From Ashinkailepas kermadecensis (Eukaryota > Arthropoda > Thecostraca > Neolepadidae), in NCBI GenBank assembly GCA_034440615.1, contig JAOTOM010004312.1, positions 124,001 through 188,000 of the forward strand: a DNA stretch of 64,000 nucleotides, written 5' to 3'. Below the pieces are notes generated by a model, which did no database searches, was not told the DNA's origin, and saw nothing but the letters and a program-made list of their open reading frames with translations. Position numbers and translations under genes: made by a program. Positions 1 through 11,559 of the stretch are shown one piece after another; position 1 is the stretch's first letter, and every line of letters begins with the position of its first letter.

Positions 1-890
1 CTAAAATCGATGACAGTGCTTTCTTGAATCATGTGTAAAGCACATGAAGGAAATGTATTGCTGACACTTGTAGGGAACTGATGTGTGTAACGTTTAAGTA
101 ACATTTATAATGTACTGATGTTTGTACACAAAATATAGCTCACTATTCTAAATAGCATGGGAAGTATGATGCCATATATCATGGCTAATTTATGGGCAAA
201 CTGTTATGCAGCAGATTCCCTGCATTCTTACTTAGTTATTTGGGCTTTAGGGCACATCGACCATGTTGATCACATAGCTCCCTGCATTGTTGTTAACTGA
301 TATATCAGTATGTTTGCAAATTCACTGATGAGTGAATACATACCATTCTCACTGGGGTATAAAAGCTACATCATAACATTGCTTCTACAATGCATATAAC
401 AGAAAGCCATCTCGATTGTCCTACTTACTCAGGACACCATAGAAGTCAATGAAGCCAATGAAAACCATAGAAGTCAATGAAAATGTTACTTCATCCCCTG
501 TATTGTTAATGGAAACAGAAGTCTCTAGAACCATATATTATGTCCTTCACAGTGTTGCTCCATCCATCTCCAACTCCAACCCTGACCAAACTTCAGGAGC
601 TCATCCATCTCCAAAGCAGTCCGTTGAAGAAGGTACATATTGCTGCATAACTACTGTGACTTGAATTCCATGGTATCCATGTTGCCTTACAATCCATCCT
701 TGCTGATCCATGTAGCAGATGTTTGACTTTCCTCGAACTGTCTGGATAACTGGGGAGTTGAAATCACATGTGAGTGATGAAACAGATGAACTATTCCTGG
801 ATTCTTATGTTGCATCATTGCATGGCACAGTGACATACCGAATTGGGGAGGGGGGCATTGTGGGCAGTTGCCTCCCCCCCCCCTCCTGAT
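1..890. other. Non-coding, no recognisable feature
   Basis: AT-rich to mixed sequence with only short chance reading frames. I see no repeat array, RNA gene or splice-bounded coding block here. The stretch ends where the GC-rich minisatellite begins. Confidence 0.5.
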
Positions 891-1810
891 AGGTTGTGGG
901 GCCCCCAAGAATCCGCCGAGCTCAGGAAAAAAAATGCGCCATGCTCCCTAAAAATTGCACTCGGTCCACAAAAAATCGCACCGGGGCTCGGAAAAAAACA
1001 TTGGGGGCCCCCAAAAGTAGCGCAGGGGCCCCCGATAATGACGCTGGGGCCTCAAAAGTTTGCACCTGGGCCCCTGAAAATCACGTTAGGGCCGCAAAAA
1101 AAGTCGTGCCGGGGTTCAAGAAAGTCACGACGGGGGCCACTAACGGTCGGACCGGGGCCTCCTGAAAATCACGCTAAGACTGGGGTACTAAGATTTATCA
1201 CCCGGGCCCCTGAAAATCACGCTAGAGGCCTGACAGGTCCCACCGGGGCTCTAAAAGTATCGCTGAGATCACCCAACAAATGAAGCCGGGTAAATGAAAA
1301 ACAGTCCGGACATGGAAAATCAATCTGGGATCTCAACAATGGCTCCAAAAGCCCACAAAACTTGTTGAGCCCCCAAAAACGTGTCTAGCCACCGCAAGGG
1401 ATCCAAACAAGTGACCACGGGGCCCCAAAAAATCGCACTTAGACAAAACAAAATTCACGCCGCTTCTGTTCAAAATCTCACTGGGGCCAAAACGTCGTGC
1501 TGGAGCCCCACAAGTTGCAGCTAGCTTCCCAAGGACCAATATATACCCGGAATGTCACCTTGCGGACGCAAAAATTGCGTCAAGGATCCACAAAATAAGA
1601 AGTCGTCGGGCGCCGGAAAAGAAACTTGTTGAGGCACCGAAAAAAACGCACCGAGAGCCCGAAGAAACGTACCGGGCTCCAAAAATAGCCTGCAGGGGCT
1701 TATAAAATAGACTTCACCACAAAAACCACAAGGAGGCTCCATCGAATCGACCAGAGCACCGGAAAATTCAGAATTGGTCCCGAAAGAAAATTATCCGAAG
1801 GGCCTTTCTA
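890..1810. repeat. Degenerate ~21-22 bp GC-rich minisatellite
   Basis: A GGGGCC-type core followed by an A-rich half (for example CCCTGAAAATCACG) recurs about every 21-22 bp, clearest from 1020 to 1240 and more diverged to about 1800. Reading frames inside it (843-1283 and others) are repetitive, low-complexity and lack any domain, so I treat them as artefacts of the array. Confidence 0.65.
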
Positions 1811-2457
1811 CTCTCGATCGTGCAATCTGCGGAAAAAAACACGTTGAGCAGCCGCAGTGGCGTACTAAAGGGAAAAATTCCCCTCCCTAATGTCAGGCAC
1901 CAAGGAAATACTTTCACCCACCGTCATCACTGTTCAGGTCTGCTGTGCTCTGATGCTCCATCAATGCCGGTGTGTTTTAGCCTGCATCTGATCGCTGAAG
2001 TATTTTTATTTAAGCCGGTGTGTGTTTGTTGGTGTTTGGAGTGAGGAGGAGGGTAACGGTGACGGTGACGGTGACGATAGATCCGAGCCCACTATATGGC
2101 ACTGCAGTCGCATGCTTTTACTCAGAGTTGTTATGTTGACATGTACTGAGCACTGCTCTTTTAATTATGTGACTTCACCAGTTATTGGACGATTTTCCCC
2201 GTTGGTGAGGATGCTGAATAAACATCAACATACACATCGTCGAAGAAAAAATCAGAATTTCTGATATCCGAAAATATAGTGGGCTAAATCCGATATGAGT
2301 TTTTGTTTTGCTAGTGCGTTGGCACTTCGGCCCCCCCCGAATGTTTTTTTTTAAAAATCGCCACCCCTAACTATTACACATTTCATAGCGGAACGCAGAA
2401 CGGTGTCGCAGCTTTAGAATGTACTGATGCACAATTTGTGCTTAAACAACGGAACAA

Positions 2458-2503
2458 GCCAGAATCTATGCAAAGAGTAGATACTCTTTGCGTAGATTCT
2501 GGC
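2458..2503. repeat. 46-nt near-perfect palindrome
   Basis: The left arm 2458-2479 and right arm 2482-2503 are 22 nt each and complementary with one mismatch, separated by two bases. The flanks do not look repetitive. On either strand the RNA would fold into a single long hairpin. It could be a collapsed foldback element or a replication-generated inverted duplication. Confidence 0.8.
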
Positions 2504-2859
2504 ATAGGTGCAACTGACATTGTCAACTTTGTGTATTGCTCGCGAAGCAGTACATTACAGGTAGGAAAATACGGGGAAATGGAAGAGTGTCGCTGTTGGA
2601 ATTAAATGGAAGGATCAGAAGAACGCATGCAATGGGAAAAATGCATTGAAATAAAGAACAAATAAATGCAAAAGTTAACGGATAGGTGGCAACCCATTGT
2701 GCAAAATGTACATTTCGCGAAATAAGTATTCATTTGAATGTGTGACGGTATGCGGAAATAAAGCACCGGTGCGATCCGGACAAAGGTGAAAAACAAAGGA
2801 CCTCTCTGTCATTTCAGGGGACCTCTTTGACGACCCAGAGCATTTTCCGACAAGCCGGT

Positions 2860-3335
2860 GGTCCCTTTTCAAACGCTTGGACCCTGTCCATCGGGTCAGG
2901 GGCACTTTTTCGGTTTAGGTTCCGCCGACAACCCAGGGGCGCTTCATATTTGCTCGGGCCCTCTCCGAGCCAATATGAATCGGGCCCGGGGGCCCTTCCA
3001 AGCATCTGGGGCTTTCCGTCGATCTCGAACCCATTCACGTTAGCCCAGCCAAGGGTCCTCCCTGGGGGCACTCTTCGTTGACTCGAGCCCTCTTCATCGG
3101 CTCGGGACCCTTTCCGTCAGCCGGGGCTTTCATCGGCCCAGGCGCCATTCACGTCGGCTCAGGGGCCCTTCACTCGGCCCATGGGCCCTTCACGTCTGCC
3201 CTGGGCCCTTCAAATCGGCCCAGAGGCCCTTCACGTTGGCAGAGCCCCTTCACGTCGGCCCAGGGGGCCCTTCACGTTGACCCAGGGGCCCTTCACGTCG
3301 GCCCAGGGGGCCCTTGCGGCTACCGGCGCCTACGC
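2860..3335. repeat. 21-bp GC-rich minisatellite
   Basis: Units of the form CCCTTCACGTCGGCCCAGGGG repeat at 20-21 bp spacing, most regular from 3180 to 3310. Because 21 is a multiple of three, a long repetitive frame (3078-3506) stays open across the array; it has no start context or domain and is probably not a gene. The GGGCCC core resembles the array at 0.9-1.8 kb. Confidence 0.7.
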
Positions 3336-3339
3336 CTTG

Positions 3340-4350
3340 AGGGGCTCTGCCTTGAATCCTCCAGGGTGACGGCTGCCCCTTCGCCCCCTAGCTACGCCAC
3401 TGACCAGACCCTTGTGACAGTAAAATCCGTTCAGTGGCGAAATGGGAGGGGGCGCCATTTCCAGGTGGGAGGTGGGCATCCTCCCCCTTGTATCCGCCTC
3501 TGTTGATTATTATCTGCGACGATGCGTGACGCGCCAGACATTGCGTCAGAGCTGTGTGAACGTGCTGAAATAAAATGGTGTCGCAATCCTAGCTGAGGAC
3601 GAACGTGAAGCGGTGGAATTCGTCTTATTTGACGCACGAGTACACTACCACGGATTGTGGTAATACCAAGCCATGATAATTTAGCCGATTAGATCAAGCA
3701 CAAATACACTCTCGAGCCTACCATAGGCTGTGTTACAAAATTCACATTGCATCTTCACGCATTCGTTTCCATTGGCTTGAGCGTGACGGGTCTGGCCATG
3801 TTCTGCAATTCTGCAGCTCGAACCACTCCAAACACGAGCGGATCGCGCCGGCAAACGCCGATCCACACTTGTCGGCCGTCCACGGAGTCAGCGGGCTCTT
3901 CACGTGATCCGTGGCCTCGGATGCTTCTTCTCCACTGGCCACACCACACATCTCTCCCCGCCAGACAATCCCCGCCACTGAACCTCCTCCGGCCAGATCA
4001 AAGCTCCATTCACACCAACGCTCCCGCGGAGGTGAATCTCCTGCCGTGCCCCCTACAGCCAGACCAGCATTCCCACCACGCCAACGTTCCAACCAGACCA
4101 GCATTCCCACCACACCAACGTTCTGGCCGACGCGACTCTCCCACCAGATCAGCGTTCCCTCCGTGCCGACGCTCCAGCCAGGCCAGTCGCCCGTCGACAC
4201 CAGCACCGGCGTGCAAGATAACTGCCGGCGAGCACGCAGCGACGCCGTGCGCGCCGGCCAACCACGACGTTTGAGTTTGAGAACCACGACGGAGCCATTT
4301 GAAGAGTGAGAGCGGTCGAAGGTCGCCCGAGGTGAGCTGTGGGCTGGGCG
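3340..4350. other. Non-coding stretch between arrays, no supported gene
   Basis: Contains overlapping long frames on both strands (for example 3742-4287 minus and 3747-4274 plus) that reflect high GC content. The translations are Pro/Ser/Arg-rich without recognisable domains. Around 3380-3505 there is a degenerate G-rich repeat like those at 6.5 kb and 34.9 kb. Confidence 0.45.
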
Positions 4351-4354
4351 CAGT

Positions 4355-5535
4355 GACGCTATGGCGGCGGCCAGTCAGCCAAGTCACCGTGTGTCAAGAT
4401 AACCGTGTGTCAGGTGACACAGGTGAGACGGCCACACTGTGGCGGCGGCCAGCCAGCCAAGTCGCCGTGTGTCAAGTGTCAGGTGACAGGTGAGACGGCC
4501 ACACTGTGGCGGCGGCCAGCCAGCTCAAGTTGGGAAGGGAGGCGCCGTGCAAAGTCGCCGTGTAGTGTCAGGTGACAGGTGAGACGGCCACACTGTGGCG
4601 GCGGCCAGCCAGCCAAGTCACCGTGTGTCAGGTGTCAGGTGAACAGCCACTGTGGCGGCGGCCAGCCAGCCAAGTCGCCGTGTGTCAAGTGTCAGGTGAC
4701 AGGGGGCCAGCCAGCCAAGTCGCCGTGTGTCAAGTGTCAGGTGACAGGTGAGACGGCCACACTGTGGCGGCGGCCAGCCAGCCAAGTCGCCGTGTGTCAA
4801 GTGTCAGGTGACAGGTGAGACGGCCACACTGTGGCGGCGGCCAGCCAGCCAAGTCGCCGTGTGTCAAGTGTCAGGTGACAGGTGAGACGGCCACACTGTG
4901 GCGGCGGCCAGCCAGCCAAGTCGCCGTGTGTCAAGTTGCAGGTGAGACGGCCACACTGTGGCGGCGGCCAGCCAGCCAAGTCGCCGTGTGTCAAGTGTCA
5001 GGTGACAGGTGAGACGGCCACAATGTGGCGGCGGACAGCCAGCCAAGTCGCCGTGTGTCAAGTGTCAGGTGACAGGTGAGACGGCCACACTATGGCGGCG
5101 GCCAGCCAGCCAAGTCGCCGTGTGTCAAGTGTCAGGTGACAGGTGAGACGGCCACACTGTGGCGGCGGCCAGCCAGCCAAGTCGCCGTGTGTCAAGTGTC
5201 AGGTGACAGGTGAGACGGCCACACTGTGGCGGCGGACAGCCAGCCAAGTCGCCGTGTGTCAAGTGTCAGGTGACAGGTGAGACGGCCACACTACGGCGGC
5301 GGACAGCCAGCCAAGTCGCCGTGTGTCAAGTGTCAGGTGACAGGTGAGACGGCCACACTGTGGCGGCGGCCAGCCAGCCAAGTCGCCGTGTGTCAGGTGA
5401 CAGGTGAGACGGCCACACTGTGGCGGCGGCCAGCCAGCCAAGTCGCCGTGTGCCAGGTGACACAGGTGAGACGGCCACACCGCGGTGGCAGCCAGCCAGC
5501 CAATTTTCCGTGTGTCAGGTGTTAGGTGACACAGT
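4355..5535. repeat. 67-bp tandem minisatellite (about 16 copies)
   Basis: A 67-bp unit containing GTGAGACGGCCACACTGTGG, then GCGGCCAGCCAGCCAAGTCG, then a GTGTGTCAAGTGTCAGGTGACAG tail repeats from about 4360 to 5530. Some units are shortened (near 4530-4730) and point variants such as CTATGG or CTACGG occur. Since 67 is not divisible by three, each unit shifts frame, so the 64-82 residue frames on both strands are artefacts. Confidence 0.95.
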
Positions 5536-5539
5536 GAGA

Positions 5540-6475
5540 CAACTTTTCTTGCCGTAACAAACTCCTCTACAACGGCTGAAGTGGATCATTCTGAGGATCA
5601 AGCGTAGGTATTAAAATTGTATCGACGTTTTCTTTTCACATAATGCTCTATTTTAGAACAATGTGGTTCTCTAGGAGGCCGAAATACTTTCACTTCAGCT
5701 GCCATGTAAGGTTATCAGTGACCTATGGGTCCAATAAACAATTAGGGTGTAACTCAATAAGGGTGTATTCGCAGCGACCCGGACGACAAAGATTCTACGC
5801 CGTACACGCTACAGGTAATGATTTCCAGAATTATTCTGTGCGTTTTGGTATTCGCAGCGACCCGGACGACGTAGTGTCTGTTCATCACCCTGCTCCCAAA
5901 AAAGAGTAGAGCAACTTGGAGCAACTTGGAGCAACTTGGAGCATTTCGAAGCAGGCTCGGTAAAAACGAGCGCTGCAACGTCTGGAGCATCTTGGAGTAT
6001 AAATCAGCTGTTTATGCTTGTATTATGGTTACATATATGACGCAGATGTTCGAAACTTGCATTGAACCATTGACCTCTGTATATAACTAGACGGCCGACT
6101 TGCCGCCCGCCGCACGCTCCGCGTCCTATTCCGGCCGGTCCCGGCTGGAGCAGCGGTATATGGGCAAAAGATCGAGTGCGCCGCCCGCTCCCATACATTT
6201 TGGCCCTGGGATGAAATGTTGTAAAATGAAAAGTTGTGGATAGACTTTGATTAAAAGTAGTGCAAAATGATGCTGGGTTCACGATGAGCAGATAGAAACA
6301 GCGAAACATCTTGTAAAGTATTGCAATTGTGCTTTTGAGGTCTAACTTCTATCATAGTTTTGCCAACTTTGTGCGGTATTCGGCATGTGTACCCCACGGA
6401 ATTAAAATCCCGGATACCCGATAAATACTTGCGAAGTGTCGCTGGGGATGTTTGAGTTATCTAATCTAGTAATCA
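5540..6475. other. Non-coding with short direct repeats
   Basis: A perfect 22-bp direct repeat occurs at 5766-5787 and 5849-5870. From about 5912 to 5945 a GAGCAACTTG unit is repeated three times. Part of 6050-6190 resembles, in inverted orientation, sequence near 8150-8240 (a shared stretch reading TTGACCTCTRTATATA). No coding region is supported. Confidence 0.5.
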
Positions 6476-7335
6476 GGGGCGGATCCAGGAATTGTCATGG
6501 GAAGGTTATTTGTCTGGGGGCGCCATTTCTTAGGGGGTGCACCCTGCGAAAATACCTGAAGGTGCGCCTTCGGCCGATAATCCATTTAGCGGAGGAGGGG
6601 GCATACACTTGAGCACACTGGAGGGGTGCTTCCAGTTTAAAAATATGAGGGGGAGCACTCGAGCCATCCCGGAGCGGCGCAGGTTCCAAATTTCATGGGG
6701 ACATGTCCATGAATCCGCCGACCATCCCTGAATCGGCATGACCACCCTGCAGGGCACGGGTTGACCATCCCCGCTCAGGCAGGGTGTTGCTTTATATATT
6801 CGAGGGTGCAAGTGCCCCATCAATGTTGGCTTTGCCCCCCTACCCCGCCAATAATTTCAAGCTTTAACATGGGACCCTATGGAGTGTGATCCCCCAATCA
6901 ATTTGGACCTGCCCATTGCCTTCATGTATTTTGCTCCCCCCCCCCCACACCGTCCGAATAATTTTCAGAAATCAACATCCGGGCGCTCAGGACTTCCTCT
7001 TTAATTGTAGTTCTTTTTATCAGCCCGGAACCTCTTCCAAGGGCGTAGCCAAGAGGGCAGGCGCAGGTCCAGGATTTTTCATACAAGGGGCATGTCTGGA
7101 GCCACTGGATGAGCCCCAGGGGTGCATTCAGCTGAAAATTTCGAGAGGGGCGCACTCGAGGGTCTTGGAAGGGAGACTTCGGTTGAAAATTAAAGGGGTG
7201 CACTCAATGATTCTAAGGGGCACATTTTAATCTGTATGGTCGCCATTAGCTGACAAATTAGAAAAGGTTGCACTCGAGCCTCACTGTAGGACCACTTTTC
7301 CGGGTAAGATGGGCGCCACCATGCCATGAGCGGAC
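6476..7335. repeat. Degenerate interspersed repeat with GGATCCAGG motif
   Basis: Starts with GGGGCGGATCCAGGAATTGT and continues with many GGGGTGC/GGGGCGCA segments. A second related start (GGCGCAGGTCCAGGA) lies near 7058. The same opening is found at 34867. It looks like old, internally repetitive non-coding mobile sequence; no protein is encoded. Confidence 0.55.
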
Positions 7336-7920
7336 ACATAAAGACATAAAGACATAAAAGATCAGTGCAACTATGAGCCACAAGGGCCCTTCTTGGTTGC
7401 ACTTTTGGACACTGAACCAATTGCCCACAAAATCTGTATATCAGCCCTCCCTGGAATACAGAAAAACAAGCCCCCTATTCTTATAATGATTGTCTATGCC
7501 GTTTTTAAAGATGTTCAGTGTCTTTCAACTGACAATGGTTCCTGGCAGCTGGTTCCAATGTTCGACTACCCTGTTGGTGAAGAAAGACTGTCTTAACCTT
7601 GTCCTGCTGTGATTAACTTTAATTTTGAATTGATGACCTGTAATTGCATCATTTCTGACAAATTTAAACATTTCCCTGAGATATCCCTGTTCCTGACCAT
7701 GAACAAATTTAAAAACCTCGATGAGATCTCCTCTCAGCCTTCTATATCTAAGTGAAAACATATTCAATTTCTTCAATCTTTCCTCATATGCCAGGTTGCC
7801 TATACCAACAACAACCCTTAACCATTTTTGTTGCCCTCTTTTGTACTCTCTCTAAAAGCCAACAATCTTTCTCATAACTAGGGGACCAAGCCTGGACACA
7901 GTATTCTAAATGTGGCCTGA
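7336..7920 (-). mobile_element. CR1-like non-LTR retrotransposon, 3' fragment
   Basis: Minus-strand sequence matches the extreme C-terminus and 3' UTR of the larger element at 52.1-56.3 kb. The frame 7776-7525 encodes the post-RT tail (rows such as NMFSLRYRRLRGDLIEVFKF and NRVVEHWNQLPGTIVS). The 3' end carries the same 8-bp microsatellite (TTTATGTC)n, read on the minus strand, near 7336-7360. It is a typical 5'-truncated insertion. Unlike the larger copy, this one keeps a Gln codon in the VHGQEQG stretch where the other has a stop. Confidence 0.88.
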
Positions 7921-8429
7921 CATGACACATGTCCCCTGTGCCCTCTGTATCTGCCTCTGCAAGGGGATGAACGGTAGGGACGCGGCAGGTCGGAGTACAG
8001 GCTTGATGGGGAATAGATTATATCAAATAAAAGTTTTTGCTTCATATATGACTATGTCATTTGAAAATTATATAGTCATTTTCGCCACCTACAACACCCC
8101 AGCATCACCGCTTTACATCCACAACACACTGCGCAGCGCCTACCAGCGCCGCCGTTTTGCCCATATGCGGCGCCGCCGTCGGGACCGTTTTGAAAAGTAG
8201 AGTTGTCTGTCTAGGTATATATAGAGGTCAATGCATTGAACCATTACGTGAAATGGTATGGAATAGGCTATCATTGCGGTTCGAAGTCAATTTTATATTA
8301 TTGTGTAACATAGAATTACCGTCTTACCATCAGCAAGCAGCAGGAACACTTCCAAATTAAAGCACAACAAATTTGAGGCAGCCACAAAGCGCTTCGCGAA
8401 TGTATCTTCAGCGCAACATTTGTGCTACT

Positions 8430-8575
8430 TCAAGCTGCTCAAAGCTGCCCCTGCTCTCGGCCGGAGTAAGTTGGAGTAGATTAGAGCTACTCCGATCTGC
8501 TCCGAAAACGCACGGGAACACGGAGCAGCTACTCCAAGTAGCTCGGAGCAGCTTGGAGCAGGTTCAGGAACAGAC
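8430..8575. repeat. Short repeats of the GGAGCAGCT/AGCTGCTCC type
   Basis: Many copies of GGAGCAGCTT-like and AGCTACTCC-like decamers occur in both orientations, so the region can fold on itself. The motif resembles the GAGCAACTTG repeats at 5912-5945. These could be the subterminal ends of one non-autonomous element, but I could not define its boundaries. Confidence 0.4.
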
Positions 8576-8620
8576 CCGTATTTGTGACGTCATATAGAAT
8601 CTAGGCCAGACGCAAATGAG

Positions 8621-9110
8621 AGCCCTGTTCGGCAAGCATGGATACGGTCAAGGCTATAGAACACCAGGTAGAACGCTCCGCTTCCCAAAAAGGGAGACGC
8701 TTGAGCCGACCATGAATTATATAATCTTGAGCCGACCAATCAGCGTTTGAGGACCTCCGCCGATCGTGGCAATAGTAAAGGCCGTAGGGAAAAACTTGCG
8801 GAAGCTATTATTCCTATATTGTTCCATTTTTCGTGCTAATTTTCTACAAAGGCATTCTTGCTACTTTAATCTTGATCTTTAATACTACTTTATCACAATG
8901 TCACCGTTAACAGGGGGAAAAATTGATATTTGTGTGAATGTCACCGGTTTCGCCGCACTAAATAAAAAATTTGTTTGTTTACCATTGTCACGATCGACGG
9001 AGTCGTCAAATGCTGATTGGTCGGCTCAAGCGTCTCCATTTTTTATTGGACTAAAATGCTGGAGCGCACCCCCCTGGATACGGTGCAGTCTGAGTAAGCG
9101 GAACTATGAC
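8621..9110. repeat. Dispersed non-coding repeat, copy 1
   Basis: This segment is highly similar to 13620-14019 over roughly 400 bp, with only point changes and small indels; shared landmarks include AGAACACCAGGTAGAACGCT and GACCAATCAGCGTTTGA. Copy 1 opens with CCCTGTTCGGCAAGCATGG; an inverted version of this opening lies just beyond copy 2 at about 19645-19672. It therefore resembles a MITE-like family. No coding capacity. Confidence 0.7.
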
Positions 9111-9559
9111 GTCACACAGAACACAATTTTGCGCTTGCGGTCGACAAATATGATAGAGATGAGACATTTGTGGTGCAATTGCTGGCGCGGTGCTTAATCC
9201 GTGGCTAAAGTCGTGTTGGGTCGGTCCCGCTTCGTTTTTGGGTGTGTATAATTTGTAACTTTATGGTTGTGAGGCACAACTCCAGCTTAATCAAGATCTA
9301 GAACCTGTGACTATGCCTGATGCTGATGAAGGTCAGCTGCTTCCTACCTTTGTTCAGATTTTGGATGATGCGTTTGGAAACATTGACGATGAGTGAAGAT
9401 GGGTGGATGATGGATGGTTATGCACAGTTAATATATACGTGCAGTTTTCGACATGGACATCAGACGACAGACATGGGCGTCCGAGGAAGCAAAATAAGGG
9501 GAGGCACTTAGGCACATCGACACCTGGCGTCTTGAATTGATGCATATAGCATTTACTCA

Positions 9560-10845
9560 TGGAAATTAGGTAAATTTGCACTTTCATGTAATTTCGAATT
9601 CCTGAATTTTTTTTTTCTTACAATGCAATGTTTATGAATGTGGTTAACATGTGACCACTCATTTCCTCTGCAAATACATACTTTTCAGTTGGCAGGAAAA
9701 ATAAAGCCAAAAAGACAAGTTTGACCTGAGTTGGACCTGAGTGCAGTGGAAGGCCAATAGGCTCATCAGTGGACTAGGTAACTTAGAATATGTGGAAAGA
9801 CTTATGGCATTATATATGTACTTACCCAAGTATAGGAGATTAATGGGTGATATGACTGAGATGTATAAATTATCAAAGGGTTAGATCAGGTCAATATGAA
9901 TGATGCCCTTCTATTTAGACTATAGGGGTCATCAATTCAGGTTACACAAATCAAGGTGTAGGACAGGTAAGCGACAACAGATCCTCAGTGAAAGGGTTGT
10001 TGATCAATTGAATAGGCTGCCTGCTGATGTTGCAGGGAGTCCCTCATTGAATGTTTTGAAAAATAGGGTGGGCAAATGTTTAGGTTGGACAATCTTTTTT
10101 TTTGGTGTTCTAATTAGTGGTGGATGAGGTGAAGTTTTTGGTAAGTAGGTGTGCATGGTACAGGCCCCTTTAAGCAGGCATGGGTGGAGTTTGAAAATTA
10201 TTGGTAGGGCACCTGATCCGCGTTTGTGCTATGCAGGCTCGAGTGACTAGGGCTTGATATGTAAGGAAAGCATGGATGGCTGTGTGGGACATTGGTGGAT
10301 AGGTAAGCATAGATGGCTGTGTGGGATGTTGATGGATGGTTTCTTTGGAATTTGTGATGTGATGTTGGTTAGGGTGATGAGTGTCTTTTTGTCCAGGCTT
10401 ATGGTATCTTCCCATTACAGACTTAACCTGGATGGGCCCTTGTGGCTCTTATTAAGTCTGAACATTTTATGACTTGATGACTTAAGGGGCTTGGGGTTTG
10501 GTTATGTAGCAAAACATGATGAAAAGAGAAAAAATGTAACACAACCTAGCCTAGAAGTTGGAACCTGTTAGAAGTTGTAAAATGCTAGAAGAAAATTATT
10601 GTTACAAATGGAAAATTTCCCACTACTTTTGTCCAACAATTCGAATTAAAAAGCCTAACCAAACCTAGCCTAATTCGATTTGGAAGAAACTGAATTATTT
10701 GTATTGTGAAAAATGTCACCAAAAATTGTGAAAATCTTCAAAACTTAAAAGAAAAGCCTGGCAAAGCCTGGCCTAACCTAGCAAAACCTAACCACATTGT
10801 TTGCTTCATGGTGGTAAGATGTGTCAAACTTGTCTTGTGGATACC
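9560..10845. repeat. Interspersed non-coding repeat family, copy A (interrupted)
   Basis: Shares landmarks with copies near 19.9, 20.3, 31.4, 49.4 and 52.0 kb: GTAAATTTGCA, GTTTATGAATGTG, CTCTGCAAATRCATACTTTT and a later run rich in CCTAACCTAGCC. In this copy a CR1-like fragment is inserted between about 9715 and 10475, and a MITE sits in the TTAA at 10846. Resumption at 10478 (GGGGCTTGGGGTTTGG) matches the continuation in the uninterrupted copy at 20.5 kb. Confidence 0.7.
9730..10100 (+). mobile_element. CR1-like retrotransposon 3' fragment (second lineage)
   Basis: The plus strand encodes, with stops, a decayed post-RT tail: GLGNLEYVERLMALYMYLPK, then after two stop codons RGHQFRLHKSRCRTGKRQQI and VVDQLNRLPADVAGSPSLNV. 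This is the same C-terminal module as the 7.3 and 52 kb copies, but the sequence is clearly different, so it belongs to another subfamily. It is inserted in repeat copy A. A short TGACTTGATGACTTAA tail near 10468 may be its terminal microsatellite. Confidence 0.75.
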
Positions 10846-11354
10846 TTAAAGGAAACTAACCACCTTGCCGAAATTCTGCAATCATACTAATTAGGGGTAT
10901 TGGCACCTGAAAATGATGAATATGACATTGGTTTTGCGAAATATTATGCCCATACTGAAAAAAACGGGATTTTGGAAAGTTTTTCTTTTTATCATAGGCC
11001 TCTAAAGGTTCGCCTTTAGGTTTAATTAAAGTTTAATTAATTTAATTTCATTAAATTTTTTATTAAGTTTAAATTAAATTTAATTAAAGCCTTTAGGTTT
11101 AATTAGGTTTAATTAAATAAAAGGTTTAATTTCCATTGAAATGCTGTTTGCTTCCATATGCTTCCATATGAAGGAATTTTCACAACGCCCACCGAGTCTG
11201 TCCATGTCCCAAAACCGATGATAAAAGGCCTTATAACTTCGGCTGGAAGATGTTTTGGACCGAACGGAGCATGAGGTAAGTGATTTCTCGACGTGGTCTT
11301 CAAAACTGCTATCTCAGTTAAAATCCCATTATAAAGGTGGTTAGTTTCCTTTAA
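10846..11354. mobile_element. MITE with TTAA target duplication (piggyBac-type)
   Basis: TTAA at 10846-10849 and 11351-11354 flank perfect inverted termini: AGGAAACTAACCACCTT on the left and its reverse complement on the right. The 3 bp outside (ACC/GGT) are also complementary. The roughly 500-bp interior is AT-rich with many TTTAATTAA runs and has no transposase. A related repeat copy near 56.64-56.69 kb runs through the corresponding site without an insertion, which supports TTAA as the target. Confidence 0.8.
11020..11125. repeat. AT-rich TTTAATTAA cluster
   Basis: Repeated TTTAATTAA and TAAATTAAATT words in both orientations occupy the middle of the MITE. It is low-complexity DNA, not a gene. 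Confidence 0.75.
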
Positions 11355-11433
11355 GGTGCAATAATACTGGCAATGACTGGAAAGAATCTACTCAGAATCT
11401 GTGGGTGTCACTTTGTATTCACTAGGGGGTGGG

Positions 11434-11556
11434 GGGGGCTGGTTGGTTATCGGTTGGTTATTGGTTTTACGACACGTCGACCGTTGAGTCATGTAGCGTC
11501 GCCAATCTCTCACGCCGATTGGTCGCGGGCGAAGAGTAGCGACAAGTCACTAAGGG
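11434..11556 (-). mobile_element. tRNA-derived SINE, truncated copy lacking the tRNA head
   Basis: The sequence from TTGGTTATTGG through CGCCAATCTCTCACGCCGAT to GAGTAGCGACA matches the body of the SINE at 12.85 kb, but it stops before the tRNA-like promoter. An imperfect flanking duplication of about 12 bp (TCACTAGGGGG / TCACTAAGGGGG) is visible. It is a 5'-truncated insertion. Confidence 0.8.
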
Positions 11557-11559
11557 GGG

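Noticed and set aside
3078..3506. 142-codon frame
   Set aside because: It is the translation of a 21-bp minisatellite that stays open because the unit is a multiple of three.
3742..4287. Overlapping long frames on both strands near 3.7-4.3 kb
   Set aside because: GC-rich sequence gives open frames on both strands; translations have no domain and lack splice or start context, so I did not call a gene.
4579..5525. Many 64-82 codon frames with repeated VAVCQ or HLTLDTR segments
   Set aside because: They are translations of the 67-bp tandem array on either strand.
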